Shown in pieces: positions 14,666 through 24,328 of a DNA stretch of 64,000 bases (position 1 is its first letter; every line of letters starts with the position of its first letter). This DNA is from Janthinobacterium sp. Marseille. Lineage in GTDB: Bacteria > Pseudomonadota > Gammaproteobacteria > Burkholderiales > Burkholderiaceae_D. Both the position numbers and the translations under genes were made by a program. The notes beneath the pieces are model-generated. The model saw only the letters and a program-made list of their open reading frames with translations, searched no databases and was not told the DNA's origin. The stretch is taken from positions 1,984,001-2,048,000 of the forward strand of contig NC_009659.1 in NCBI RefSeq assembly GCF_000013625.1. Reading direction: 5' to 3'.

Positions 14666-17600
14666 CTAGATACTTTTAGAGCTTAAATTGCCCCATTTTT
14701 TCCAGAATGCGAGTTTTTGCATGAAACTTGGTTGTGCGTTTTCCGAATCGGCAGGCCCTTCCTCGTCTCGGCTATGCGCCATTTTGTACAGCAATGGCAA
14801 CACCAGTAAGGTCAATATCGTCGAAGAAATAATTCCGCCGATCACGACAGTGGCGAGTGGTCGCTGAACTTCTGCGCCAGTACCCGTTGCCAGCGCCATC
14901 GGCACAAAACCTAGGGACGCAACCAACGCCGTCATCAATACTGGCCGCAGTCGTGTTAATGCGCCCTCGTGTATTGCGACATCAAGCGTTCTGCCCTCTT
15001 CTCGCAAACTTCGGATAAATGAAATCATCACCAGACCGTTAAGAACGGCGACACCTGAAAGCGCGATAAAGCCGATCCCCGCCGAAATTGAAAGAGGAAT
15101 GTCTCGCAGCCAAAGCGCTGCGATGCCACCGGTTAGTGCGAAAGGAACGCCGGTGAATACAAGCATCCCGTCCTTGGCATTTCCAAACATAACGAAGAGC
15201 AGCAGGAATACCAACAATAGAGCAATTGGCACAACGATCTGCAGACGTTTTGTGGCGGATTCCAGTTGCTCAAACGTGCCGCCCCAACTGATCCAGTTGC
15301 CTGAAGGTATTTTGACGGTCTCTTGAATTTTCTTCTGAGCGTCCATTACGAACGAACCGATATCACGTCCCCGCACATTGGCTGTCACAATAACGAGACG
15401 TTTCCCATTCTCGCGACTTACCTGATTAGGACCTGGTGCGAGGTTGAGGTCTGCAACTTCGCCGAGCTGCGTATAGCCAACCTGACCTGGCGTAGCACCT
15501 TCAGCAATAGGCAAACGAATCGGTATGCGCTTTATAGAGTCAATATCGTTACGTAAGTCATCAGGCAAACGAACAAGGATGTCGAATCGGCGATCACCTT
15601 GAAACAAGATCCCGGCCTCTCGACCGCCCACAGCAATAGAAAGAGCGTCCTGAATATCTGAGACGTTAATTCCAAGTCTTGCGGCCTTATCCCTATCGAT
15701 CTGAACTGTGAGCATAGGCAAGCCAGTAGTTTGTTCTACTTTTACGTCAGCAGAACCAGACACACTAGATAGTGCGTCTGAAATCTGATCTGCAGTGGCA
15801 TTCATGACGTCCATGTTGTCACCAAATACTTTCACGGCAACATCGGCACGTACACCTGAAATCAGCTCATTGAAACGCATTTGGATCGGCTGGGTAAACT
15901 CATAGTTATTGCCCGGAACAGCGGCTACGACCTTCTGCATAGCCGTGACTAACTCTTCTTTGGTGCGTTTCGGAGAAGGCCATTCAGATTCAGGTTTCAA
16001 AATAATGAAAGTGTCGGCGACATTCGGCGGCATCGGATCTGTCGCAATTTCTGCCGTACCAATCTTGGCGAAAACGCGTTTTACTTCAGGGAAAGTTCGA
16101 AGATTGCGCTCGAGTTCCTTCTGCATTTCAATCGATTGCGTCAAACTGGTCCCAGGTATCCGCATCGCTTGCAGAGCAATGTCGCCCTCATTGAGGCTCG
16201 GGATGAATTCACTTCCCATACGTGTCAACAACAAGCCACAAAGCACTACCGCAACGCCAACAGTTGTAAGAACGAGCGGTTTCCTATCCATGACCCAATC
16301 CAGCATCGGTTCATAGCGACGTTTGGACCAGCCAATCAGACGATTCTCTTTTTCAGAAACTTTGTCACCGATGAGAAGCGCCACAGCCGCGGGGATAAAG
16401 GTAAGCGAAAGAATCATCGCGCCAAATAAGGCCACCACCACCGTAAATGCCATCGGATGGAACATTTTCCCCTCGACCCCTGATAGGGCAAAGATCGGGA
16501 GATACACAACCATGATGATCAGTTGCCCGAAAATCAGTGGACGACGCGCCTCTTGTGAAGCTTCAAAGACTTCGTGGAAGCGTTCGTTTCGTGTCAAAGA
16601 CCTTCCAGCGTGCGCTTGGGCGTGTGATAGCCGCCTAATACAGTTTTCTACGATAACAACGGCACCATCAATGATGATTCCGAAATCTAGCGCCCCCAAA
16701 CTCATAAGATTGGCGCTTACCTTGTTATTGACCATGCCGGTGAATGTAAAAAGCATGGCCAATGGAATTACCATCGCGGTAATAATTGCAGCGCGAATGT
16801 TGCCTAAGAAAAGAAAGAGAATCGCGATGACAAGTAATGCCCCCTCCATCAAATTCTTTTTAACTGTTGCAATTGCCTTATCAACTAAAACCGTGCGGTC
16901 ATAGACAGTAGCCGCCACCACACCTTCCGGTAATGTGCGGCGAATTTCTTCCATTTTTTTGTCTACGGCTTCAGCCACCGAACGGCTATTTTCACCAATC
17001 AGCATGAACACTGTACCTAAGACTATTTCACGAGAATTTTCTGTGGCAGCACCTGTTCTCAATTGAGAACCGAGCATAACTTCAGCGACATCCTTGATTC
17101 GCACAGGAATACTCTGTTTGGTACCGATGACAATATTTGAAATATCGTTCAAGTCAGTTACCTGTCCTGGAGCTCTAATCAAGTACTGTTCGCCACGTTT
17201 CTCAATGTAACCGGCACCGACGTTGTTGTTATTGCGCTCCAGGGCTGTAACTAAATCCGCTAAGGAGAGCCCGTAAGACATCAATTTCCCGGGGTATGGT
17301 GCGACTTGAAATTCCTTTGCGTTGCCGCCAATAGTATTAATTTCTGTGACGCCAGGGACATTACGTAATTGCGGTTTGATAATCCAGTCCTGGATCTCTT
17401 TCAGATCGGTCGGCGTGTAGGGCTTTCCATCCGGTTTCAATGCACCTTCTTCAGCCTCGACTGTCCACATATAGATTTCACCGAGGCCAGTCGAAATTGG
17501 GCCTAGCGCAGGGACAACACCTGGAGGCAACTTATCTTTTGCTTCTTGAATTCGTTCGTTGACCAGTTGTCGAGCAAAATAGATGTCGGTCCCTTCCTTA

Positions 17601-17890
17601 AAGATGACCGTTACTTGGGACAGGCCATACCGCGAAATGGAGCGCGTTTGCTCCAATTTAGGCAGACCTGCCATAACGGTTTCGATTGGATAGGTAATCC
17701 GTTGTTCAGACTCCAATGGGGAATAGCCTGGAGCGCTGGTGTTAATCTGAACCTGGACATTGGTGATGTCTGGTACAGCATCGATAGGCAGTTTCTGGTA
17801 ACTATAGATACCAAATGCTGCAATACCTAATGTCATTAACATGACCAGCCATCGCTGGTCGATGGCAAAGCGAATGATTTTCTCAAACAT
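14666..17890 (-). CDS. czcA: CzcA-type heavy-metal RND efflux pump (island copy)
   Basis: A 1074-residue inner-membrane proton/metal antiporter that drives the CzcCBA envelope-spanning pump. The heavy-metal RND signature GALDFGIIIDGAVVIVEN near residue 400 contains the Asp/Asp/Glu proton relay typical of Zn/Co/Cd pumps. Two large periplasmic loops and two six-helix bundles are evident. A paralogue at 38910-42065 shares long identical blocks but has GC-richer codons. It is last of czcI-C-B-PII-A, 14 nt after the PII gene, and followed by mgtC and czcD. Metal specificity (Zn/Cd/Co) is inferred from the relay motif. Confidence 0.93.
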   Translation of the reverse strand: MFEKIIRFAIDQRWLVMLMTLGIAAFGIYSYQKLPIDAVPDITNVQVQINTSAPGYSPLESEQRITYPIETVMAGLPKLEQTRSISRYGLSQVTVIFKEGTDIYFARQLVNERIQEAKDKLPPGVVPALGPISTGLGEIYMWTVEAEEGALKPDGKPYTPTDLKEIQDWIIKPQLRNVPGVTEINTIGGNAKEFQVAPYPGKLMSYGLSLADLVTALERNNNNVGAGYIEKRGEQYLIRAPGQVTDLNDISNIVIGTKQSIPVRIKDVAEVMLGSQLRTGAATENSREIVLGTVFMLIGENSRSVAEAVDKKMEEIRRTLPEGVVAATVYDRTVLVDKAIATVKKNLMEGALLVIAILFLFLGNIRAAIITAMVIPLAMLFTFTGMVNNKVSANLMSLGALDFGIIIDGAVVIVENCIRRLSHAQAHAGRSLTRNERFHEVFEASQEARRPLIFGQLIIMVVYLPIFALSGVEGKMFHPMAFTVVVALFGAMILSLTFIPAAVALLIGDKVSEKENRLIGWSKRRYEPMLDWVMDRKPLVLTTVGVAVVLCGLLLTRMGSEFIPSLNEGDIALQAMRIPGTSLTQSIEMQKELERNLRTFPEVKRVFAKIGTAEIATDPMPPNVADTFIILKPESEWPSPKRTKEELVTAMQKVVAAVPGNNYEFTQPIQMRFNELISGVRADVAVKVFGDNMDVMNATADQISDALSSVSGSADVKVEQTTGLPMLTVQIDRDKAARLGINVSDIQDALSIAVGGREAGILFQGDRRFDILVRLPDDLRNDIDSIKRIPIRLPIAEGATPGQVGYTQLGEVADLNLAPGPNQVSRENGKRLVIVTANVRGRDIGSFVMDAQKKIQETVKIPSGNWISWGGTFEQLESATKRLQIVVPIALLLVFLLLFVMFGNAKDGMLVFTGVPFALTGGIAALWLRDIPLSISAGIGFIALSGVAVLNGLVMISFIRSLREEGRTLDVAIHEGALTRLRPVLMTALVASLGFVPMALATGTGAEVQRPLATVVIGGIISSTILTLLVLPLLYKMAHSRDEEGPADSENAQPSFMQKLAFWKKWGNLSSKSI

Positions 17891-17904
17891 GAATTTTCCT
17901 TGAG

Positions 17905-18246
17905 CTAGAGGGCTGCGTTACCGCGTTCGCCACTTTGTATGCGCACAATGTCATCAACCGTGGAAACGGCAATTAGACCGTCTCCTGTATTGCCGGTGTG
18001 CGACGCGCTTCGTATAGCTTCAACAACTTCTTGGGCGATGTCGTCAGAACAAAACATCAGCAACGCAGTGTGCTCATGCATATCTGGATTCCATTCGTCC
18101 GCTGCGAATAGATGCCCTACTCCACGACCTCTTGCGTGACCCCGTACTTGAAACAAGGTAAAACCAGGCAAATGACTAAGGCTTTGCAGGGCATGTTCGA
18201 CAGCGTCAAGCCTATGCGGCTGAATAATCGCGATGATCTGTTTCAT
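17905..18246 (-). CDS. PII-like signalling protein inside the czc operon
   Basis: A 113-residue GlnB/GlnK-fold protein. It starts MKQIIAIIQPHRLDAVEHAL, and the T-loop region reads FQVRGHARGRGVGHLF. The B-loop-like GNTGDGLIAVSTVDDIVRI is close to the PII pattern. The uridylylated Tyr of GlnB is absent. It is embedded between czcB (10 nt) and czcA (14 nt), so it is translated with the pump. Members of this PII subgroup are linked to metal RND pumps, but I know of no established role. It could gate CzcA by nucleotide or metal binding. Confidence 0.85.
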   Translation of the reverse strand: MKQIIAIIQPHRLDAVEHALQSLSHLPGFTLFQVRGHARGRGVGHLFAADEWNPDMHEHTALLMFCSDDIAQEVVEAIRSASHTGNTGDGLIAVSTVDDIVRIQSGERGNAAL

Positions 18247-18256
18247 ATCGATATCC

Positions 18257-19837
18257 TTAATGGGCGTGGCTAGCGGACGCTTTGCCTAATTCAGCTTTGA
18301 TAAGGAAGCTGTTTGTCCCTGCATAGTCCTCTCCAGTCTCTAGCCCTTTCAGAACCTCAACGTACTTCGCGCCACGACGGCCAAGCTCAAGCGGTCGTGC
18401 CTCAAAGAGTTCACCATAGCGACCGAAAACAACGGTTGCATTGCCTAACGTTTGGATAGAATCTGTCGTCACTGCCACAGGAACGTCGACCTCATCAGAC
18501 ACCAACGCAACGTTAACTGCTAAACCCGGACGCCAAGTACCTTTAGGGTTCGCCATCACTATCCGTGCTTTAGCAGCGCGCGTTTGTTCGCCTACGAGGG
18601 AACCTATATAGGAAACCGTTCCAGTGCCTTCAGCATCAAATGCTGTCGCCTTCACAGTCGCTTTTTGACCGGTTTTTACGGCATTGATATCTTGAGCGCG
18701 GACGGTCAGATCAACCCACACTGTGGACAAGTCCGAAATATCAAAGATATTTGCGTCTTCTTTCGCAACTGTCCCGGCAGAAATACGCTTCTCAGTGATG
18801 ACGCCATCAATTGGTGATCGAATTTCGTATTGAGTCAGATTTGTCGAGGATGGTGACGCACCTAAAGCAGCGAGCTTCTGTTGCGCACTTTGTGCAATGA
18901 TTTGTGCTTCCTGCATTGTGGTGCGAGCTTGCAAATAATCCTGTTCTGCAGATATTTTTTCTTCCCACAGTGTTTTTTCGCGCTCATAGGTAGTACGAGC
19001 TAACGCAAGACGTTTTTGAGCTGCAAGAAGTTCGCTACGTTGATCGGAAAGCGCTTGGCTAGATATCACTGCAAGTATCTGGCCTTTACGTACACGATCC
19101 CCAGCGTTTGCACGGACCGATTCAACAATGCCCGCTAGTCTAGGTACCACTTGGACGGTGCGGTCTTCATTAAGACGAATTTCTCCGATTAGTTGCAACT
19201 CTGTTTTGATGCGGACAGGCCCTGCCTTGAGGATTTTTACGCCGTTTTTTGTTAATTGCTCGTCGCTCATAGCAACTTGGCCTTCTTCTTGCGCATATGA
19301 GAACTCATATGATTGGTCGCCTTTGGTGGCCTTGATCTGAACCTTAAATGAGTGAGGTTCTTCGATGATTGAGTTACTTTTTAAATAGTCATTCTCCTTT
19401 GAGAATGAAATACTTTGAGGGCTTCGACCAAGCCGCTCCAGAGTTACGACGACCTTAGTCCCGGCTGGATCGACTGGTTTTCCATCTTGGTAGGTATAAA
19501 CACGAAATTGAGGTTTGCCCTCGTTTTCAGAAATAGTCAGCTCAAGGCCGTATCCATCTTTAGTGAATAATTTTCCGCCCTTAGGACCACTTTGAGGTGT
19601 TGATTCGGCGTGATGCTCATTGTCTTCATGCCCACCCGCATCATCATGTTTTGTCGCACTTTTTTTCCCATGATGCTCAGTGTCAGCGTGCTCCTTAGTT
19701 TCCGCATGTCCTTTGCCGGACTCTTCATTTTGCGCGCCTTTCGGATCCGAGACTAAGATCAAGCCTCCTAAAAGAAGGCCGATAGCTATTACGATTATGA
19801 TGAAGGTGGTTTGTTTGTTACGGGGAATGTTTTTCAT
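18257..19837 (-). CDS. czcB: CzcB-type periplasmic adaptor (island copy)
   Basis: A 526-residue membrane-fusion protein joining CzcA to CzcC. An N-terminal membrane anchor (TFIIIVIAIGLLLGGLIL) precedes a His-rich metal segment (EHADTEHHGKKSATKHDD). An extra beta domain spans about residues 80-190. The lipoyl, hairpin and barrel domains follow, with RVRKGQILAVISSQALSDQR typical of the family. It is longer than the second copy (432) because of that extra domain, as in classical CzcB. It lies 8 nt after czcC and 10 nt before the PII gene. The periplasmic His-rich part probably collects metal. Confidence 0.92.
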   Translation of the reverse strand: MKNIPRNKQTTFIIIVIAIGLLLGGLILVSDPKGAQNEESGKGHAETKEHADTEHHGKKSATKHDDAGGHEDNEHHAESTPQSGPKGGKLFTKDGYGLELTISENEGKPQFRVYTYQDGKPVDPAGTKVVVTLERLGRSPQSISFSKENDYLKSNSIIEEPHSFKVQIKATKGDQSYEFSYAQEEGQVAMSDEQLTKNGVKILKAGPVRIKTELQLIGEIRLNEDRTVQVVPRLAGIVESVRANAGDRVRKGQILAVISSQALSDQRSELLAAQKRLALARTTYEREKTLWEEKISAEQDYLQARTTMQEAQIIAQSAQQKLAALGASPSSTNLTQYEIRSPIDGVITEKRISAGTVAKEDANIFDISDLSTVWVDLTVRAQDINAVKTGQKATVKATAFDAEGTGTVSYIGSLVGEQTRAAKARIVMANPKGTWRPGLAVNVALVSDEVDVPVAVTTDSIQTLGNATVVFGRYGELFEARPLELGRRGAKYVEVLKGLETGEDYAGTNSFLIKAELGKASASHAH

Positions 19838-19845
19838 CGTGGCCT

Positions 19846-21135
19846 CTAGTTCTTTGTGGCAGAAAATTGTTCGCCAAGCAGACGGTCGATTGCGGCTGCG
19901 GCTCTGTGTGTGTCAGCTAATGAGCGCAAGTACTGCGACTTGGCTTGGAAGAAAGTGCGTTGAGCATCAAGGACCTCTAGGAAACTAAATTTACCTAGTT
20001 CAAAACCTTTGGTCGTTGCTTCATACGCGCGTTGCGCGGCAGGCACGACTTCCGACTTCAACATTTCTGCTTCAGTAATTGAAGTACTTAAACGTCCGTG
20101 CGTTTGCCCAAGTTCACGATTCAAACTCACTTCGGTGGTGGTCAAATCGTCACGTGCTTTGTCAGTCCTACGTAGGGCTTCGAGAATATTCCCTTGATTG
20201 CGATCGAATAGAGGCAACGGGATAGATAGACCAACTACTGCTGTATTACGCCCCACTTGCTCATCTCGCTTAGAACCTAGAGTGAGCGTGACATTAGGGA
20301 TTCTGCGTGAGCGCTCTACCGCAGTCATAGCTTTTCTTCGCTCAACTTCTATCCTGGCACGTGCCAAAAGCGGAGATTGCTCGAGGCGCTGCATCAAAGC
20401 AGGCAGAGGAATAAGAGGAGGCAGATCTTCAGCAGGTTCTTGTACCTTGTCGAAGTCTGGAGTACGAGCTCCCCATGTAGCGGCCAGCTCGCGTCGTGCT
20501 GTCCCCAAATCATTTAAGGCTTGGGCAAGTTCGATACGTACGCCGGCTTCGGCGACACGTGCTCTTGTTTCTTCAACGGGAGAAATCTTCCCTGCCAATA
20601 CACGTTTCGAGGCAATGGTCGTTGCTCGCTGTGCTAGTTCAACTGTGCTTAAGGCTAGCCGATAACGCTCTTGACCGATAACTACGTCATAGAATGCAGC
20701 GACTACGAGCGCTCGTATGTCGGCTTGTTTGGCTGAAAGATCTGCTAACGCAAGATCTCGGGCACGTTCGGCGGCTGCGATACGTGCACTCCGTTTGCCC
20801 CCAAGTTCAATGGGCTGGCTGATCTGAACCGTCGTCGTACGCGTGTCACGTTTGAGGTCTTCTATCGTAGTAGAAAGCTCAGGATTAGGAATGATTCCAG
20901 CTTGTTGAATCATCCCTTCCGTAGCTTCTACTTCACGACGAGCAGCAGAAATTTCGGAGTTGGCACCATATGCCAGGTCTAGAGCGGCAGCAAGTGTGAG
21001 CAGCGAGATATTTGCTGCCTTCATCTGTCCACTCTGAGTGGTTTCGCCACCATATGACGATATTACCTGCGCGTAAGCAGGAATTTGTAATGTTAGAGAT
21101 GCCGCAAATAGAAGCGGCAATAACGGCTTTTGCAT
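19846..21135 (-). CDS. czcC: CzcC-type outer-membrane channel (island copy)
   Basis: A 429-residue TolC-like outer-membrane factor. A signal peptide ends near LQIPAYAQV. Two repeats of the OEP fold contain long helices, with landmarks IPNPELSTTIEDL, KRVLAGKISPVEETRARVAEA and GLSIPLPLFDRNQGNILEA. It forms the exit duct of the CzcCBA pump. It is 93 nt downstream of the czcI-like gene and 8 nt upstream of czcB, so it is part of one operon. The paralogue at 43392-44666 has the same landmarks. Confidence 0.92.
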   Translation of the reverse strand: MQKPLLPLLFAASLTLQIPAYAQVISSYGGETTQSGQMKAANISLLTLAAALDLAYGANSEISAARREVEATEGMIQQAGIIPNPELSTTIEDLKRDTRTTTVQISQPIELGGKRSARIAAAERARDLALADLSAKQADIRALVVAAFYDVVIGQERYRLALSTVELAQRATTIASKRVLAGKISPVEETRARVAEAGVRIELAQALNDLGTARRELAATWGARTPDFDKVQEPAEDLPPLIPLPALMQRLEQSPLLARARIEVERRKAMTAVERSRRIPNVTLTLGSKRDEQVGRNTAVVGLSIPLPLFDRNQGNILEALRRTDKARDDLTTTEVSLNRELGQTHGRLSTSITEAEMLKSEVVPAAQRAYEATTKGFELGKFSFLEVLDAQRTFFQAKSQYLRSLADTHRAAAAIDRLLGEQFSATKN

Positions 21136-21228
21136 CGAATTTCCTTAGTAATAGACAAAGGGAATCCAGCAGCCAACGCTATGAACTACATCAAGAACGA
21201 GGAAAAAATAGAACGAGCGGGTGCCGGA

Positions 21229-21588
21229 TTAGGAAGCGGCGTAGACCCACTTTGGACGTTCTGGACGCGGAGGGAGAATTGAAGCAAGTATAGAAGTGTC
21301 AGGTATACGTGGTGTTACGCTGACGATGTCAGAAATCAGAATAGCTGCAGGAATTTCTGCAATAGCAATGCCACCAAGATGACAAAATGCGCAATCTATA
21401 TCAGATGCCGAACTAGACTTCGGCACATCACTTTTTTGATCACTCAACGATGCAATATGCTTATGCTCATGGTGACCGAAATGCACGGTTACCGGGTTAC
21501 TTTCATGCTGACAATAAACCGCTGCCGCTGCCCAGCTTATCTGGAGCGGAACGATCAAAAGCATAAGGATAACTAGTAAGCGTCGCAT
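21229..21588 (-). CDS. czcI: CzcI-like small periplasmic protein (island copy)
   Basis: A 119-residue exported protein at the head of czcCBA. The signal peptide is LLVILMLLIVPLQISWAAAA, followed by YCQHE and His/Cys clusters (HFGHHEHKHIASL; DIDCAFCHLGG). The position, signal peptide and YCQHE element are shared with the protein at 44741-45088. CzcI is thought to modulate czc expression or bind metal in the periplasm; the mechanism is unsettled. Upstream lies 174 bp with no clear regulator gene. Confidence 0.8.
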   Translation of the reverse strand: MRRLLVILMLLIVPLQISWAAAAVYCQHESNPVTVHFGHHEHKHIASLSDQKSDVPKSSSASDIDCAFCHLGGIAIAEIPAAILISDIVSVTPRIPDTSILASILPPRPERPKWVYAAS

Positions 21589-21762
21589 AATTGGGCTTAT
21601 TTTATAGCAGTTTTAAAAAATTCTCGCAAAGTATTTAATTTTGAAATGGAAAACAGATGATTTCACCAATATGGTGAGATATTAAGACGCACTATGCAGT
21701 TGATTTGATGCATTCTGGCAATTATGGGGAGTGTCGTTTAAAACTCTCGTATCTCCAGGCGT
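21589..21762. other. AT-rich spacer between czcI and tniQ
   Basis: 174 bp with no gene. It must contain the czc promoter (leftward) and the end of the tniQ transcript. I note TGTCGTTTAAAACTCTC at 21733-21749, which begins like a Tn5053-type end (TGTCG), but no partner was found, so it is not called as an end. No strong terminator is seen. Confidence 0.4.
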
Positions 21763-23292
21763 TTAGACATAGAGATAATCATAATGGCCGTGATTCCGAA
21801 AGGATCTGGTTTTCGAAATAGTAAATCGTCGTTCACGCAATTTATTGCTCTTGCCCGTCCAGGAAGCAAACAACGCGTAGTTATTGTAAGCTTGGTAATC
21901 TAGCATTAGTTCTCCTGTTCGTCTTCTCTCATCACATTTGCTGGCAGCTGCTTTAACAAGCCTATCGGAAGAGGGAAAAACTGCGTGGCATTGCCCCACT
22001 CTCTGCTTGGACTTATTCTGAATTACATCTTGATTTTTGATAGGAACATTGCATTTCCAAAGAACATGCCCGTCCCTATTTAAATTTATTCTTTCTATTC
22101 TGAATCTGTTGCGGCCACATCGTTCATTAATCTGATGCCAGATACAGAAAAATGAAAAAAAACTCCATCTCAGAAGATCTCTGTTTGAAAGTCTAAACGC
22201 CGGATATGGCCCCATAAAACTCAGTTCGTTATTCGCATCTCCTTTACCACTCAACTGATCTAGCATTACATTCTCAATGGACATCCTCCATGCAAGGAAT
22301 GCAAGCGCAACAGGACAGACCAAAACGCCATCTAGCGCATTGGCCTCATAGCAGTCCAACCCTAAAAGCTCTTTTAAACAGTCTTTGTGGTTGTGGACAT
22401 AAGCATTGGCAATATGCCGCCTGAGACTTCTGTAACAATGCCCGATATCACTTTGAAGTAAATGCTGCCTATTGCAAGACTCATTGTAGATAGGAGTTTC
22501 ATCGATGACACCTTCTAAACGAACTAGATCAGCAGCGATAGGCTCGAAGAAAAATTCCCATCCTTCAGGCGGGGGGCCAGCAGTAGCTATTGCCAGTCCA
22601 AGAAGCCATCGTTTTCCACCATTTGCATCTAGATCCGCTCCACCGAATAGTTCTTTGAGCAACGTGCTGCTGTCGCCAAGCTTCTCGTTGAGCACATGAA
22701 TCCAAGCAGCAAAGGAATCACAACCTTCGCTAATTTGCGTCAACAGGTCCGAAGGCATCTGCTTAGGTGACATTACTTCCTCGAAACCAAGAAACTCCCT
22801 GCGGCACTTTGAGCAACTAGAAGAAGAGGAGCTACGACACATCGCGTTGAGCGATGTTCTGGTAACGCATCGATTACAACCGCTGGTAAGGTCACAGCGA
22901 TGCCAAGGGCACTGTCGTAGGATGGGCAAATCAAACAAAGAACAATGGTACTTATGCTTCCAGCATTGAGGGCAATAACGAGTTAAAAGCTGTTGGTCAT
23001 TGATAGGAACAATTTGATCTACAAAGCTGTTCAATACTTCATATTTTTTTGCGTTCAAAAGCTGTGCCAATTTATCGAAATTAATCCATCCACTGCAGGA
23101 CAAATTCGCAACGTCATAAGTCGCAGTCAACTTAGGATCAATTTCAATTAGGTTTTTTAATTCATTAATATTGACATGATTAAGAGTGAGGATTTTTCTG
23201 ATAATCATCTTGCCGGATTCATAAGGGGCAAGACTGCCTTCAGGCCAGGTTAGTCGACTCTCTTCGTTCCAATTAATTTTCATACCTCCCAC
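21763..23292 (-). CDS. tniQ: TniQ/TnsD-family target-selection protein
   Basis: A 509-residue protein, about as long as Tn7 TnsD. The N-terminal TniQ domain ends in zinc motifs: YCPQCWKHKYHCSLFDLPIL, CPWHRCDLTSGCNRC and a second Cys cluster (CSKCRREF). The long C-terminal half is basic and probably binds target DNA. GTG at 23292 is used because AAGGAAGG lies just upstream. It overlaps the tnsC stop by 13 nt and is the last gene of the tnsABC-tniQ operon. TniQ/TnsD recognises the insertion site and recruits TnsC; the site itself cannot be read here. No CRISPR-Cas genes accompany it. Confidence 0.82.
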   Translation of the reverse strand: MGGMKINWNEESRLTWPEGSLAPYESGKMIIRKILTLNHVNINELKNLIEIDPKLTATYDVANLSCSGWINFDKLAQLLNAKKYEVLNSFVDQIVPINDQQLLTRYCPQCWKHKYHCSLFDLPILRQCPWHRCDLTSGCNRCVTRTSLNAMCRSSSSSSCSKCRREFLGFEEVMSPKQMPSDLLTQISEGCDSFAAWIHVLNEKLGDSSTLLKELFGGADLDANGGKRWLLGLAIATAGPPPEGWEFFFEPIAADLVRLEGVIDETPIYNESCNRQHLLQSDIGHCYRSLRRHIANAYVHNHKDCLKELLGLDCYEANALDGVLVCPVALAFLAWRMSIENVMLDQLSGKGDANNELSFMGPYPAFRLSNRDLLRWSFFSFFCIWHQINERCGRNRFRIERINLNRDGHVLWKCNVPIKNQDVIQNKSKQRVGQCHAVFPSSDRLVKAAASKCDERRRTGELMLDYQAYNNYALFASWTGKSNKLRERRFTISKTRSFRNHGHYDYLYV

Positions 23293-24320
23293 CCGCCTTC
23301 CTTACTGGGCGACTGAAGGAGAGCACTGAAACTGGCTAAATTCGACGATTCGACTGCAATCGCAATATCGCTATCCGAGATTGAAAAATTACTACAGTCT
23401 TCGTTTTTTGATGCGAGTAGCAAATACTCTATAGACAAACATACATGCTCCATTGGAACCATCCCAAGCCCTAGTGGGCCAGCGGCTGCGGCTAGCGCCT
23501 CCCACAGCTTGGATGCGTAACGATGAAGCCTAAATCCCTTGGCAAATGCTTCCGGAAGAAAAAAACGTGTGTAACTCCAGCCAGATCCTTCAGGATATTC
23601 AGACTGCTCGTCATAGGCTTTCAATAAAAGCTGCAACTCAATCATGCTGGAACAACCTTCAAAAGCTATGGGTTCGCTGAGAAAGCGAGCGATGATTTGA
23701 TGTTGCCCACTGACCAATAGTGCAGCGCGGCGATGCATGATTTGAGGTTGGGCAAAGAATATCGTCGTCATTTTTATTTTCATCAGATCTAGGGCATTGT
23801 GCAAAACAAAAAGTTGTTCCAGATCCGTATCTGACAATAACTGTGCTTCGTCCACAATTAAGACAAACTGGGAGCCCCCAATTTTGCTCAACTTTAGAAT
23901 TGTGTCGGTCTTAATATTCTCCAGAAGAAAGCCTACTTTTGTACGGCTCGACAAAATATGTTTTTTTGCTTCTAGTATTAAGGAATACATGTGGTATTCC
24001 GATGATTGCTTCGATCGTCGAGCACTTAGAAGTAACGTATATGTTCGCGGGAATTCGCTATTCAACAGATTTTGAATCTCCTTAGCGCAGGTAGTTTTAC
24101 CCATTCTAGGCGTCGCATAAAAGACGACGCCAGTGCGTCTGGTCCATACCTTTTCTCGAGCAATTCTGTAAGTGCGTTCGAGCATGGGTGTGGGAAGTGT
24201 GTAGCCCCGTTCAAGTAGAGGGTGAAACTCTAGCAGCTGCTCACGGCGTCTTGATGATAGTTCGCATGGTTCCGCCCTGCCTATGACCGCATGATCACCT
24301 GTATTGATCGACTCAGGCAT
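23280..24320 (-). CDS. tnsC: TnsC/TniB-family AAA+ transposition regulator
   Basis: A 346-residue ATPase. Walker A is YATPRMGKTT with Lys75, and Walker B is VLIVDEAQ with Asp157 and Glu158. An AAA+ core lies in residues ~60-260 with a helical C-terminus. TnsC bridges the target-bound TniQ and the TnsAB transposase and gives target immunity. It is shorter than Tn7 TnsC (555), closer to TniB-like members. It begins 8 nt after the tnsB stop and overlaps tniQ, so the four genes are one operon. Confidence 0.88.
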   Translation of the reverse strand: MPESINTGDHAVIGRAEPCELSSRRREQLLEFHPLLERGYTLPTPMLERTYRIAREKVWTRRTGVVFYATPRMGKTTCAKEIQNLLNSEFPRTYTLLLSARRSKQSSEYHMYSLILEAKKHILSSRTKVGFLLENIKTDTILKLSKIGGSQFVLIVDEAQLLSDTDLEQLFVLHNALDLMKIKMTTIFFAQPQIMHRRAALLVSGQHQIIARFLSEPIAFEGCSSMIELQLLLKAYDEQSEYPEGSGWSYTRFFLPEAFAKGFRLHRYASKLWEALAAAAGPLGLGMVPMEHVCLSIEYLLLASKNEDCSNFSISDSDIAIAVESSNLASFSALLQSPSKEGGWEV

Positions 24321-24328
24321 ACCGACTC

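Noticed and set aside
21733..21749. TGTCGTTTAAAACTCTC as a Tn5053/Tn7-like terminal sequence
   Set aside because: Begins like such ends, but no inverted partner was found near tnsA and the 12-bp repeats of the other side are absent here.
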